Below the pieces are notes generated by a model that had not been told where the DNA came from, ran no database searches, and saw nothing but the letters and a program-made list of their open reading frames with translations. DNA of 64,000 nucleotides from Micrococcales bacterium 31B (GTDB taxonomy: Bacteria > Actinomycetota > Actinomycetes > Actinomycetales > Dermabacteraceae). Shown here piece after piece: positions 8,803-18,280 of this stretch. Within the stretch, counting starts at the first letter, position 1. The number at the start of each line of letters is the position of its first letter. Location of the stretch: assembly GCA_022803075.1 (NCBI GenBank), contig JAFFTF010000002.1:288090-352089 (forward strand), read 5' to 3'. Made by a program: the position numbers and the translations under genes.

Positions 8803-9383
8803 TCTCCTCTAGGAGCGAACAAATCGCCCGCTGGCGTTCCCGTGCTGCGCTCGCTGTCAAGCGCGTGCTGCAGGATCATCACGGCCGCGACCTGGTCTAC
8901 GACACTGCGATGCGATTTGTGCTTGCGCCCGCTGGCGGACAGGGCGCTGTGGGCAGAAACGGTGGTAAAGCGTTCGTCGATTAACCGAATCGGAACGTAG
9001 ACGCCACTGGCACTGAGAAACTCGTGCAATTGCTGCGCGAATTCCCTCGCCATGGCCGCCGATGCCGACTCGGTTCCCCTGAGTGTTCGGGGCAAGCCTA
9101 TTACAATTGCACGCGCATCTAGGGTAGCCAAGTGCAATGCAACGGCGCGAACTGCTTTCGCCCGTGGTTCGGTCGCGACCGGCATCGCGAGCATTCCGTC
9201 GGGGTCGCACGCCGCGACTCCCACTCGGGCCATGCCCACGTCGAGCCCCAGACGGACCCCCCGCTGAAACGGTGCCGCGCTGGTGACGCCGGTAATTGCC
9301 GCAGCATCGCCCGAAACGCCCGGACGCGGGGTCCCCTCGTCGTGAGGGTCCCCCGCGTCGTACACGTAGCGATTCTTCGCCAT
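8799..9383 (-). CDS. ruvX: Holliday junction resolvase-like nuclease RuvX (YqgF)
   Basis: 194 residues with an RNase H-like fold: LGLDVGMARVGVA carries the first acidic residue, IVIGLPRTLRG the second region, DERFTT the third and VDQVAAVMIL the last. The family takes part in 5' maturation of 16S rRNA and possibly recombination. About 40 N-terminal residues before the fold are extra compared with the usual 140-155, and no internal start with a good ribosome site is obvious. It sits between alaS (13 bases upstream) and mltG (4-base overlap). Confidence 0.92.
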   Translation of the reverse strand: MAKNRYVYDAGDPHDEGTPRPGVSGDAAAITGVTSAAPFQRGVRLGLDVGMARVGVAACDPDGMLAMPVATEPRAKAVRAVALHLATLDARAIVIGLPRTLRGTESASAAMAREFAQQLHEFLSASGVYVPIRLIDERFTTVSAHSALSASGRKHKSHRSVVDQVAAVMILQHALDSERSTGTPAGDLFAPRGE

Positions 9384-9395
9384 GAAATGCGAGCC

Positions 9396-12086
9396 TTACG
9401 CCGTGGCGTCTGTCACAGCCGCCTTCACCGCGGCCAGCGCGTCGCCCACCTTGGCTGGGTCCTGACCGCCACCCTGGGCGAGGTCTGGCTTGCCGCCGCC
9501 CCCGCCACCGAGGACGCCCGCAGCCACCTTCACCAGCGCACCCGCGGCAATCTTGAGATCGCGCGCCGCCTGATTGGTGGCGATGACCACGAGCGGTCGA
9601 CCGTTGGCCACGGCGGCGCCCGCGACCACCACGGGGGCAGCGTCACCGAGACGCGTGCGCACGTCGAGCACGAGGGCCCGCAGGTTGTCGCCGTCGAGGC
9701 CCTCGCCCGCATCATGCGCGACGACCTTAACTCCGCGCACGTCTACGACGGCGGCGGCAACCGCACCGGCCTGAGCGAGCACGTCTGCGGCCTTGGCCTT
9801 CTCGATGGTCTTTTCGGCATCGCGCAACTTCGTCATGAGCGATGAGATGCGCTCGGGCAGTTCGTCGGGGCGCACCTTCATCATCTCCGTGACCTGCGAG
9901 AGCAGGGCGCGCTCCTTCGCCTGGTGCTGATATGCCCCCGAGCCCACCAGGGCGTCCACGCGGCGTACACCCGAACCAATCGAGGCCTCGCCGAGCAGAA
10001 TCACGTTACCCAACAGGCCGGAGCGCTTGACGTGCGTTCCCGCGCAGAGCTCGCGCGACCAGTCGCCGCCGATGGAGACGACGCGCACGACGTCACCGTA
10101 CTTCTCGCCGAACAGCGCCATGGCGCCCGAGGCACGCGCCTCGTCGATCGGCATCTGCTTGTCTTCAACGTCGAGGTCTTGGATCAGCATCTCGTTGACG
10201 CGACCCTCGATCTGGCTGAGTACGCCCGCGGGCACCGCGTTGGTCGACTTAAAGTCGAAGCGCACGCGGCTCGGCGAGTTTTCGCTACCGGCCTGCGTGG
10301 CGGTCGACCCGAGGTGTTCCTGCACGGCCTTGTGCACCATGTGCGTCGCCGTGTGGGAGCGAGAGATCGCGCCGCGCCGAACCAGGTCGATCTCGGCGAA
10401 CCCCTTGTCGCCCAGCGCGAGCGTTCCGCTCGTGAGGCGGGCGCGATGCACTGAGAGACCCTTGACGGGGGCCTGCACATCGTCCACCTCGACCGTCGCA
10501 CCCGATTCGAAGGTGATCGAACCCTGGTCGGCGAGCTGGCCGCCGGCCTCGGCCCAGAACGGAGTCTGGTCGAGAATCAGGTCAATGTCGGCGGGGGCGG
10601 ACGCCGCGGGCACGGGCTGGCCGTCGACCAACAGACCCACGCTGCGCACGCTGGCCGAGGTCTCGGTGTACCCCAAGAAATCGGTGGGCTGGCCGAGGCC
10701 CTTCAGCACGTCCTGGTAGACCGTGATGTCGGCGTGGCCGGCCTTCTTGGCGAGGGCATCGGCGCGCGCGCGTTGCTTCTGCTCGGTCATGAGCGTGCGG
10801 AACGCGCCCTCATCGACCGTTAGGCCAGCTTCGGCGGCCATTTCAAGGGTCAATTCGAGGGGAAACCCGTACGTGTCGTGCAGCGCGAAGGCGCTGTCGC
10901 CGGGCAGCTGCGCGAGGCCCTGCTGGCGCGTCTCGGCAACGGCCAGGTCGAAAATCTGCGTGCCCGAGACCAGGGTGCGACGGAACGCGTCTTCCTCGGA
11001 GCTGGCCACGGCGTGAATGCGGTCCCAGTTGGTGACCAGGTCGGGGTACGACTCCTTCATGGCGTCGCGCGACAGGGGCAGCAACTCGGTGAGGGCCGGG
11101 TCTTCGTAGCCGAGCAGTCGAACCGACCGGATCGCGCGGCGCATGAGGCGACGCAAAATGTGCCCGCGGCCCTCGTTGCCGGGCGTGACCCCGTCGTTCA
11201 TGAGCATGAGCGCGCTGCGCACGTGGTCGGCGACAACCCTAAACCGCACGTCGTCGGTCGGGTCGACACCGGCCTTCGCCGAGAGTCCGTAGTGCTTACC
11301 CGTGAGTTCGGCGGTGCGCGCGATCACGGGGAACACCTCGTCGATCTCATACATGTTGTCGACGCCCTGCAGCAGGTAGGCCACGCGCTCGAGGCCCATG
11401 CCCGTGTCGATGTTCTTCTGCTGCAGCTCGCCCAGGATCTCGAAATTGTCTTTGCCGAGGCCCTTGCCGCGCTGGTATTGCATGAAGACCAGGTTCCAGA
11501 TTTCCAGGTAGCGGTCCTCGTCAACGGCCGGGCCGCCTTCGCGCCCGAACTGCGGGCCGCGATCGACGAAAATCTCCGAGCAGGGGCCGGCGGGGCCGGG
11601 CTGACCGGTGGACCAGTAGTTGGTCTTCATGCCGAGGCGCTGGATGCGGTCGGCGGGCAGAATCTTGCGCCACAGCGATTCGGCCTCGTCGTCCTCTTCG
11701 TAGACCGTCACCCAGATGTCGTCGGGGTTGAAACCGTAACCGCCGCTCTCCTGCGGGTTGGTGACGAGTTCCCAGGCGTACTGAATGGCGCCCTCTTTGA
11801 AGTAGTCGCCGAACGAGAAGTTGCCGTTCATCTGGAAGAACGTGCCGTGACGAACCGTCTTGCCGACCTCTTCGATGTCGAGGGTGCGCACGCACTTCTG
11901 CACGCTCGTGGCGCGCTTGTACGGCGCCTGCTGCTCGCCCAGCATGTAGGGGATGAAGGGGACCATGCCCGCCACCGTGAACAGCAGCGTGGGGTCTTCC
12001 GAGACCAGCGATGCACTGGGCACCACGACGTGGTCGCGAGCTTCAAAGTGGTCGAGCCAGCGGCGGCGAATTTCTGCGGTACGCAT
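9396..12086 (-). CDS. alaS: Alanyl-tRNA synthetase
   Basis: 896 residues from the ATG at 12086 (MRTAEIRRRWLDHFE); an upstream in-frame ATG at 12155 would add 23 basic residues unlike the family. Charges tRNA-Ala in the cytoplasm. Class II core at the N-terminus (GTFFQMNGNFSFGDYF, then the EKNIDTGMGLER-like motif 3). The editing domain has its zinc/deacylation motif HTATHMVH and CAGTHVKRSG. The C-Ala domain ends with the glycine-rich GGGGGGKPDLAQGGG. First gene of the alaS-ruvX-mltG-aroE run. Confidence 0.97.
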   Translation of the reverse strand: MRTAEIRRRWLDHFEARDHVVVPSASLVSEDPTLLFTVAGMVPFIPYMLGEQQAPYKRATSVQKCVRTLDIEEVGKTVRHGTFFQMNGNFSFGDYFKEGAIQYAWELVTNPQESGGYGFNPDDIWVTVYEEDDEAESLWRKILPADRIQRLGMKTNYWSTGQPGPAGPCSEIFVDRGPQFGREGGPAVDEDRYLEIWNLVFMQYQRGKGLGKDNFEILGELQQKNIDTGMGLERVAYLLQGVDNMYEIDEVFPVIARTAELTGKHYGLSAKAGVDPTDDVRFRVVADHVRSALMLMNDGVTPGNEGRGHILRRLMRRAIRSVRLLGYEDPALTELLPLSRDAMKESYPDLVTNWDRIHAVASSEEDAFRRTLVSGTQIFDLAVAETRQQGLAQLPGDSAFALHDTYGFPLELTLEMAAEAGLTVDEGAFRTLMTEQKQRARADALAKKAGHADITVYQDVLKGLGQPTDFLGYTETSASVRSVGLLVDGQPVPAASAPADIDLILDQTPFWAEAGGQLADQGSITFESGATVEVDDVQAPVKGLSVHRARLTSGTLALGDKGFAEIDLVRRGAISRSHTATHMVHKAVQEHLGSTATQAGSENSPSRVRFDFKSTNAVPAGVLSQIEGRVNEMLIQDLDVEDKQMPIDEARASGAMALFGEKYGDVVRVVSIGGDWSRELCAGTHVKRSGLLGNVILLGEASIGSGVRRVDALVGSGAYQHQAKERALLSQVTEMMKVRPDELPERISSLMTKLRDAEKTIEKAKAADVLAQAGAVAAAVVDVRGVKVVAHDAGEGLDGDNLRALVLDVRTRLGDAAPVVVAGAAVANGRPLVVIATNQAARDLKIAAGALVKVAAGVLGGGGGGKPDLAQGGGQDPAKVGDALAAVKAAVTDATA

Positions 12087-12236
12087 GAACTTTCTTCTCT
12101 GTGACTGCCCCTGGCGGCGCGAGGGCGTGATTCGTGGACGCGCGGAATCCCGCACGACGATGAGGTCCAGTATGACCGGTAGGGCCAGTTTTTTTACGGT
12201 CGGTTTTACGCGCTGGTTTGCCGCGCCTGCGCGTGG

Positions 12237-12659
12237 CTACTCGGGAAAACCCGAGGCCTTGTAGCCCGGCACGCCCTGGCCGGTGCCGCGGGGCGCCCGG
12301 GGGGCGGGCTTGGGTGCCGCGGGCGCACGAAACGAGAATCCGCCCGTGGGCGAGGACGCTCCGGTGGGCCCGCCGTGCGGCTTGGGGCCCGGGGCTGCGT
12401 CACCCCGGGGGGCGGCGGGGGCATCTGCCAACCCGGCCCCGGGGGCGTCCGCCTGAGTGCGCTGCGCGACGTAGGATTTGGCGGCGCCGGCGGCGGCCTT
12501 ACCCGCCCCCTTGGCGGCCGCGACGGCCGCCTTGCCGGCCACCTTGGCGCTGCGCGCAACCATCTGCTGCGGGGTGAGGTTCTGCTTCGCCTCGTTGTAC
12601 TTTCGGTTGGCGTACACGCCGAGCCCGACTCCACAGGCGAGGGCGATGAGAGTCTTCAT
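12237..12659 (-). CDS. Small membrane-associated Ala/Pro-rich protein between rpsD and alaS
   Basis: 140 residues from the ATG at 12659, chosen because AAGGAGG sits 6 bases upstream. The N-terminus MKTLIALACGVGLGVYANR is a single membrane-spanning or signal-anchor segment, followed by a helix rich in Ala and Lys (about 25-65) and a Pro/Gly/Ala-rich tail. In Actinobacteria the gap between rpsD and alaS commonly holds small membrane proteins of unknown function (DUF948/DUF6167 type); the beginning of this one resembles the DUF6167 kind, but the similarity is too weak to be sure. Function unknown. Confidence 0.6.
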   Translation of the reverse strand: MKTLIALACGVGLGVYANRKYNEAKQNLTPQQMVARSAKVAGKAAVAAAKGAGKAAAGAAKSYVAQRTQADAPGAGLADAPAAPRGDAAPGPKPHGGPTGASSPTGGFSFRAPAAPKPAPRAPRGTGQGVPGYKASGFPE

Positions 12660-12784
12660 GGTGTCCTCCTTGGTACCCGGCCGCATGGGGGCGGCGCAGC
12701 ATGACGTCTAGCCTAGTGCAGTCGCGCGAAGGGACCAAAGCGCGCGCCGCACGGACGCGGCCCGTAACCCCAGGCATAAAGAAA

Positions 12785-12810
12785 TCGGCCCCCACCGTGG
12801 TGGGGGCCGA
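12785..12810 (-). terminator. Terminator of rpsD
   Basis: Inverted repeat TCGGCCCCCACC (12785-12796) / GGTGGGGGCCGA (12799-12810), then TTTCTTT on the minus strand, 12 bases after the rpsD stop. Confidence 0.8.
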
Positions 12811-12821
12811 CCAACGCGTGA

Positions 12822-13448
12822 TTAGCGAGCGTAGTACTCGACGACCAGCGGCACTTCGCAGGTCACGGGGACCTCGGAGCGCTTGGGGCGGCGTACGAGT
12901 TCGGCACGCAGTTCGTCCAGGTTGACGTTCAGGTACGAAGGCAACTGGGGTGCGAGATCGCGGTGCGCACCGGCTGCGGCCACCTGGAACAGGGGCGTGC
13001 CCTGGCTCTTGGGCTTGACCTGGATAACCTGGCCGGGCTTGACGCGGAACGACGGGCGGTCCACGAGCTTGCCGTCAACCAGGATGTGGCGGTGCACCAC
13101 GGACTGGCGGGCCTGGGCGATGGTGCGGGCGAAGCCCGAGCGCAGCACGACGGCGTCGAGACGCATTTCGAGCAGCTCGACCAGGCTTTCACCGGTCAGG
13201 CCGGCTTCGCGACGAGCTTCATCGAACACGCGGCGCAACTGGACCTCACGGAGGCCGTACTGGGCGCGCAGACGCTGCTTTTCACGCAGACGAATGGCGT
13301 AGTCGGACTCGGTGCGACGACGCGCACGGCCATGCTCACCCGGGGGGTAAGGACGACGCTCGAAGTACTTCACGGACTTGGGGGTCAGCGCGAGACCCAG
13401 GGCGCGCGAAAGGCGCGCTTGACGCTTTGCTTTGGTTACAGCGGTCAC
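12822..13448 (-). CDS. rpsD: 30S ribosomal protein S4
   Basis: 208 residues. S4 is a primary 16S rRNA-binding protein of the small subunit. N-terminal domain with RALGLALTPKSVKYFERRPYPPGEHG, then the S4 RNA-binding domain (LEMRLDAVVLRSGFARTIAQARQ, VVHRHILVDGKLVD). The N-terminal zinc cysteines found in some S4 proteins are absent (C-minus form). GTG start with GAGG about 10 bases upstream. As in many Actinobacteria the gene stands alone next to alaS rather than in the alpha operon. Confidence 0.96.
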   Translation of the reverse strand: MTAVTKAKRQARLSRALGLALTPKSVKYFERRPYPPGEHGRARRRTESDYAIRLREKQRLRAQYGLREVQLRRVFDEARREAGLTGESLVELLEMRLDAVVLRSGFARTIAQARQSVVHRHILVDGKLVDRPSFRVKPGQVIQVKPKSQGTPLFQVAAAGAHRDLAPQLPSYLNVNLDELRAELVRRPKRSEVPVTCEVPLVVEYYAR

Positions 13449-13603
13449 TGTGTATAAACCTCAATATTGCCAAACCGGCGGGAGACCGGTTGAAGTGTGA
13501 ATCCTATGTTGCAGCCGCGGATTCAACTACCAACTGTAACCCGAAAGGTGCGGCCGCCCAAGCCAGGCTGCGTGTGTGTTCGCCCACGTGAGATATGCCA
13601 CCG

Positions 13604-14974
13604 CTACTGCTCCCCGCGCACGAGGCGCCGCAGCACCCGCAGGCGCTCGGCCACTGCCCGCTCCGCACCGTGATCGGTGGGTTCGTAGTAGTCGACCCCC
13701 ACGAGATCGTCGGGCGGATACTGCTGCCGCGCCACCCCGTGCGGCGCATCGTGCGCGTAGAGATAGCCCTGCGCATTGCCGAGTTTTTTGGCGCCCGCAT
13801 AGTGCCCGTCCCGCAGGTGTGCCGGCACTCGCGTGCCCTTGCCCGCCTGCACGTCGGCGATCGCGCGACTAATCGCGACATAGGCGGCGTTGCTTTTCGG
13901 CGCGGTCGCGAGGTGCGCGACGGCCTCGGCGAGAATGATGCGCCCCTCGGGCATCCCGATGAACTGCACGGCCTGGGCGGCCGCCACCGCCGTCTGCAGC
14001 GCCGTGGGGTCGGCCAGGCCAATATCCTCGGACGCCGCGATCACCAGTCGACGCGCAATAAACCGTGGGTCCTCCCCCGCGACCACCATGCGGGCCAGAT
14101 AGTGCATTGCGGCGTCAACGTCGGACCCGCGAATCGACTTGATCAGCGCGCTCGCCACGTCGTAGTGCTGATCGCCGTCGCGGTCGTAACGCACCGCCGC
14201 CTGATTGACGGCCTGCGCCATCGCCTCGGCCGTGAGCACCGGGGTGTCGTCTCCGTCGCGTAGCAACAGGGCCGCGGAGGCACCCGCTTCGAGCATCGTG
14301 AGGGCCTTGCGCGCGTCGCCGCTCGCGAGCCGCACCAGATTGTCGAGGGCCTGCGGATCGAGCGAGACCTCACCCCCCAGGCCGCGCGCGTCCGTCACGG
14401 CGCGCTCAATCAGCCCGCGCACGTCGTCCTCGGTGAGGGGTTCGAGGGTCAGCAGTATCGAGCGCGAAAGCAGCGGCGAGTTCACTGCGAAGAAGGGATT
14501 CTCGGTGGTCGCCGCAACGAGCGTCACCCAGCGGTTCTCGACGCTCGGCAGCAGGGCGTCCTGCTGCGCCTTGGAGAAGCGATGCACCTCATCGATGAAC
14601 AAGATGGTCTCGCGGCCCGAGGCGCCGAGCAGCCTCCGCGCGTTCTCGATCACCGCGCGGACGTCCCTCACCCCGGCGGTGACGGCCGAAAGTTCGACGA
14701 ACTCCCGATCACTGCCCCGGGCGATCAGGTAGGCAAGAGTGGTCTTGCCCGTGCCGGGCGGGCCATACAAAATCACCGACGAGGGAACGGTGGAGCCCAT
14801 GCCAGCGCCGGACCGCGCGTCCGCCACTAGTCGTCGCAGGGGCGAACCCGACCCCAACAGGTGGGCCTGACCGACAAACTCGTCGAGACTCTGCGGGCGC
14901 ATCCGCACCGGCAGGGGCGCGCGCCCCGAGTGCCGGGGGGCATCCGCTGCCTGAGTGAAAAGGTCCTCCGCCAT
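13604..14974 (-). CDS. rarA: Replication-associated recombination protein RarA (MgsA)
   Basis: 456 residues. AAA+ clamp-loader-like ATPase acting at stalled replication forks. Walker [10 protein letters not shown] (about 71-79), Walker [17 protein letters not shown], sensor 1 ATTENPFF, and the arginine-finger region PLLSRS are all present. The C-terminal tetramerisation domain includes the family-typical [16 protein letters not shown] and [16 protein letters not shown]. Followed at 155 bases by rpsD; this rarA-rpsD-alaS order is widespread in Actinobacteria. Confidence 0.96.
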   Translation of the reverse strand: MAEDLFTQAADAPRHSGRAPLPVRMRPQSLDEFVGQAHLLGSGSPLRRLVADARSGAGMGSTVPSSVILYGPPGTGKTTLAYLIARGSDREFVELSAVTAGVRDVRAVIENARRLLGASGRETILFIDEVHRFSKAQQDALLPSVENRWVTLVAATTENPFFAVNSPLLSRSILLTLEPLTEDDVRGLIERAVTDARGLGGEVSLDPQALDNLVRLASGDARKALTMLEAGASAALLLRDGDDTPVLTAEAMAQAVNQAAVRYDRDGDQHYDVASALIKSIRGSDVDAAMHYLARMVVAGEDPRFIARRLVIAASEDIGLADPTALQTAVAAAQAVQFIGMPEGRIILAEAVAHLATAPKSNAAYVAISRAIADVQAGKGTRVPAHLRDGHYAGAKKLGNAQGYLYAHDAPHGVARQQYPPDDLVGVDYYEPTDHGAERAVAERLRVLRRLVRGEQ

Positions 14975-15074
14975 CGGGCGCTCTGCTTCCTGCTTAAGGT
15001 GAACCGCGCGGGGCGCGCGGGTGCCGCTCGGCTTACACTAAGGTGGCCAGACAACAAGGGGGGTTGCGCTATCC

Positions 15075-17273
15075 ATGCTAGAGCGCTTGGGATCATGGTC
15101 TGCCCGCAGGCGTCGCCTGGTGATCGTGGTGTGGACGATTCTCGCGGGTGGCCTGATCGCCCTCGCGAGCCTCGGGGTGGGCGGCGGCACGGTCTTTGAC
15201 CGCCTCGAGACGTCGCTGCCACGAGTGCCTGGCTCGAATTCCCAGCGCCTCGACGACCTTCTGAAGGTGCATAATCCGCAGGCGGCCCAGGTGGGTCTGT
15301 TGCTGCGGGGCGTCTCCCCCACCGACGCGCGCCTCGAGGCGCCGCTGACGCAGGCCACCGAGGCCATCGCGGACATGCCCCACGTGGACCGCGTGCTGTC
15401 GGTCTACAGCACGGGCGACCCCACGAGCCCCCTCGTCAAGCCCCTTATTTCGACCGCGGGCTCGGGCATGGCGGTCGCCGTGCAGTTCACGCCCGGTCTC
15501 GACGTCGACCTGTCGAAGTCGGCCACACTCGCGGTCGCCGCGCGGCTCGACGACCTCGCGCGCGAGGTGCGCAGCGTGGTGCCCGAATCCACCGCCCTCG
15601 TGGGCGGAGGGCCGCTCATCGGCACGGAGATCGCGGCCCAAGTGGAGGCCGACCTCAAGCAGGGCGAGCTCGTCGCGCTGCCCCTGTCGCTGCTGATCAT
15701 GGTGATTGTGTTTTGCGGTTTTCTCGCGGCCACCGTGCCCATGATCGGAGCGGGCGCCGCCATCTGCGTCGCGCTCGGCATGGTGTTTGGCATGAGTTAT
15801 CTACTGAAACTCGACAGCTCGGTGGTCAATATCGTGAGCATCCTGGGGCTGGGCCTCTCGATCGACTATGGCCTCCTCATGGTGTCGCGGTTTCGTGAGG
15901 AACTCCGTCAAGCCGGGGAGGGCGGCGCCGTCCTGGGCCGGGCAGAGGTGGACGCCGCGGTGGCCCGTTGCAGCGCCACGGCCGGCCGCACCATCGTGTT
16001 CTCTGGCCTCACCATCGCGATTGCCGTCTCCTCGCTGCTGATTTTCAACGTTGATTTCATCCGTGCGCTCGGGGTCGCCTCGGTGGCCGTGACCATAATC
16101 GCCATTCTCGTGTCGATCACCCTCGTGCCCGCGTTGCTCGCGTCGTTTGGCATGCGGCTGCGGCGCCCGAGCGCCCTGTCGCGCGTGCCCGGGCTCGGAC
16201 GCGCGCTCACCGCCTTTGGCGACGTCGCCCCGAACACGGGTTTCTTTTCGCGCCTCGCGGTGCGGATCCAGCGACTGCCGGGGCTCATCGCAGTCCTCGT
16301 CTTGATCCTCCTCGCGTTCCTCGGCACGCCCGCGCTCAATCTCCAGCCGCAGAACTCCACGCTGAACCTGCTGCCGCGAGACTCCAACGCGCGTCAGTTC
16401 GTCGCTATCCTGAACGCCGAATATCCCGCGATCACCACCCCCGACCTGTACTTCGGCGTGCCCGAGAACGACACCGAGCTCGAAGCTCTGATCGAGGCCC
16501 GACCCGAGATCGAGAGCGCCACCGAGCCGGTCAGCGAGGGCGGCTACCACCTCTTCGCGGTGACGCTCGTGGACTCGGCGAACTCGCCCCTCGCGAGCCG
16601 CGAGTTGGTGCTTGAACTACGGGCGCTGGACCCGGACCTGCTGGTTTCGGGCGCCTCCGCGCAGCAACTCGACTTCGTGGAGGCCGTCAAGGGGTCCACG
16701 CCGCTCGCGGTGGGCGTCGTGCTGCTCGCAACGTTCGTGGTGCTGTTCCTCATGACCGGCTCGGTCGTGATCCCTTTGAAGGCCCTCGTCATGAACCTGG
16801 CGTCGCTTGCCGCCACCTTTGGCCTACTCACCTGGATCTTTCAGGCGGGTCACCTCGAAGGCTGGCTCGGCTTCACCAGCAACGGCGGCGTCGAGACCAT
16901 CGTCATCGTGCTGACCTTCGCCATGGGTTTCGGGCTCTCGATGGACTACGAGGTGTTCTTGCTGTCGCGGATCCTCGAGGCCCGCGAGCAGGGCGCGAGC
17001 GACGCGGAGGCCGTGCAGCAGGGGCTCCAGCGCTCGGGGCGCATCATCACCTCGGCCGCCGTGATTGTCGTCGTGGTGTTTCTTGGTTTTTCGACGGGCG
17101 AGTTGCTGGTGGTCAAGCAGATCGGGATCGGCCTCGCCGCGGCCGTCATCATCGACGCGACCCTCGTGCGCTGCCTGCTGGTGCCCGCCACCATGTCGAT
17201 GCTGGGCCGCGCCAACTGGTGGTCCCCGCGCGTCCTGAAAAAGGTGTACGCGCGATTCGGGCTCCGCGACTAA
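15075..17273 (+). CDS. MMPL-family RND transporter
   Basis: 732 residues with the twofold MMPL architecture: a membrane helix at about 15-37, an extracytoplasmic loop (about 40-195), five helices, a cytoplasmic linker, a second single helix (about 398-418), a second outer loop and five more helices. The paired Asp-Tyr residues that relay protons in MMPL proteins are present in both halves (LSIDYGLLMVSR and LSMDYEVFLLSR). Such proteins export lipids or hydrophobic molecules by proton antiport. No lipid-synthesis gene or TetR regulator is adjacent, so the cargo cannot be inferred. A run of G lies about 13 bases before the ATG. Confidence 0.92.
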   Translation: MLERLGSWSARRRRLVIVVWTILAGGLIALASLGVGGGTVFDRLETSLPRVPGSNSQRLDDLLKVHNPQAAQVGLLLRGVSPTDARLEAPLTQATEAIADMPHVDRVLSVYSTGDPTSPLVKPLISTAGSGMAVAVQFTPGLDVDLSKSATLAVAARLDDLAREVRSVVPESTALVGGGPLIGTEIAAQVEADLKQGELVALPLSLLIMVIVFCGFLAATVPMIGAGAAICVALGMVFGMSYLLKLDSSVVNIVSILGLGLSIDYGLLMVSRFREELRQAGEGGAVLGRAEVDAAVARCSATAGRTIVFSGLTIAIAVSSLLIFNVDFIRALGVASVAVTIIAILVSITLVPALLASFGMRLRRPSALSRVPGLGRALTAFGDVAPNTGFFSRLAVRIQRLPGLIAVLVLILLAFLGTPALNLQPQNSTLNLLPRDSNARQFVAILNAEYPAITTPDLYFGVPENDTELEALIEARPEIESATEPVSEGGYHLFAVTLVDSANSPLASRELVLELRALDPDLLVSGASAQQLDFVEAVKGSTPLAVGVVLLATFVVLFLMTGSVVIPLKALVMNLASLAATFGLLTWIFQAGHLEGWLGFTSNGGVETIVIVLTFAMGFGLSMDYEVFLLSRILEAREQGASDAEAVQQGLQRSGRIITSAAVIVVVVFLGFSTGELLVVKQIGIGLAAAVIIDATLVRCLLVPATMSMLGRANWWSPRVLKKVYARFGLRD

Positions 17274-17281
17274 AGCCCCCA

Positions 17282-17311
17282 GACCGGGGCGCCGCCGGCG
17301 ACGCCCCGGTC
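17282..17311. terminator. Hairpin between convergent genes
   Basis: GACCGGGGCG (17282-17291) pairs with CGCCCCGGTC (17302-17311) across a 10-base loop. There is no T-run on either side, so a terminator role, possibly bidirectional, is inferred from position only. Confidence 0.5.
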
Positions 17312-17318
17312 GGGCGTG

Positions 17319-18095
17319 CTACTGTCCGCTTTCGCTGACCTCTCCATACAGTTCGCCGAGATAGGCCGCCCACGAGGCGTTGAGGTCGTCGACATTCCAC
17401 GCCCGCGATGCCCCCGGGGTGCCCTCAAACAGGTGCCAGGCGATCGTGACGGGGCCGCCCCACGCGCCCCGGTCGAAGACGCGGAACATGCAGCCGTCCC
17501 CGCGCACGCCGAAGAAATGCTCGGTACGGTAGTCGACCGTGCCGGTCAGGCGGACGCCGGGGTGGCCCGCTGGCTGCGCCTCCACGGTGTCACCCACCGC
17601 TGCCGCGCCGAGGTTCAGGGCCGCGAGCAGCCGCGCGAGGCCGTCTCGTGACGACGCGGCCGCGGCGTCCACGCTGAGGTAGGTGCAGGGCTCGCCCGCG
17701 AAGTGCTCGGCGGCCGCGGCGAGCGTCTTGATGTAGAGGTCGGTGTGTTTCGTGCAGGCGTCGAGCTGCAGTTCGTAGGGGTCGGGAAACACGCCCTCGT
17801 GCAGGTAGTTCAGTCGCGCGCCCTCACCCTGGGGCGCGATGTCGAACGTGAGCGTGTTGAACCAGCCGTTCTCGCCCTCCATGTGGTTGCGATATTTGAC
17901 GCCGGGTTCGAAGTCGGTGACGGTCGCTCCCATGCCGGTGGTCTCCCCCGCTGCGGTGGCGGGCTCGAGGTCCCACAGCCACGCGGCGGAACGCGCGGTG
18001 GCGGTCTCGAACACCTCGAGGGGGCTGGCATTGATGTCGATCTCGACGGGTACGTCGAAGCGAGGCGGCATGGCCTGGGGATGTGAAGCAGTCAT
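17319..18095 (-). CDS. SRPBCC-family protein (START/AHSA1-like)
   Basis: 258 residues from the ATG at 18095 (MTASHPQAMPP). This start is preferred because TACAAT lies 6 bases before it, giving a leaderless transcript, and the upstream extension is unlike the family. The N-terminal half has the pattern of a Bet v1-like hydrophobic-ligand fold: VPVEIDINASPLEVFETATA at the start, then WLWDLEPA, and a TLTFDIAPQGEGARLNY strand pair. The second half (about 160-258) is less clear and resembles a linked second copy ending near the wall of the pocket. Ligand unknown. It stands alone between an MMPL gene (convergent) and an oxaloacetate decarboxylase-like gene (divergent). Confidence 0.7.
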   Translation of the reverse strand: MTASHPQAMPPRFDVPVEIDINASPLEVFETATARSAAWLWDLEPATAAGETTGMGATVTDFEPGVKYRNHMEGENGWFNTLTFDIAPQGEGARLNYLHEGVFPDPYELQLDACTKHTDLYIKTLAAAAEHFAGEPCTYLSVDAAAASSRDGLARLLAALNLGAAAVGDTVEAQPAGHPGVRLTGTVDYRTEHFFGVRGDGCMFRVFDRGAWGGPVTIAWHLFEGTPGASRAWNVDDLNASWAAYLGELYGEVSESGQ

Positions 18096-18101
18096 GCGGA
18101 C

Positions 18102-18107
18102 ATTGTA
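18102..18107 (-). promoter_or_regulatory. -10 box of a leaderless transcript
   Basis: TACAAT on the minus strand, 6 bases before the ATG at 18095. No ribosome-binding site is present. Confidence 0.6.
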
Positions 18108-18267
18108 GGTGCCCGCGCCCAGGCCCGGGCTCGCTACCCGCAGGTGGCAGCGGTTGCGGCGCGGGCGGTGCGGTTCCGTCCGGTACCGAGGGGGCCGCGC
18201 CGGCAAGATTGGCGCAATTCATACTCGGCAGATGACGATCCAATGCCCTCCCGCCCCGGTCGGGGGC

Positions 18268-18273
18268 TATCGT
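18268..18273 (+). promoter_or_regulatory. -10 box of a leaderless transcript
   Basis: TATCGT followed by 7 bases and the ATG at 18281. No Shine-Dalgarno sequence lies in between. Confidence 0.5.
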
Positions 18274-18280
18274 CGTACCC

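Noticed and set aside
10878-12104. 408-codon plus-strand frame opposite alaS
   Set aside because: Shadow of alaS with a composition typical of antisense frames; no ribosome site or known motif.
12087-12236. T-box leader upstream of alaS
   Set aside because: The 150-base gap shows no T-box sequence or terminator/antiterminator pair that I can recognise; only a short T/A-rich stretch near 12190.
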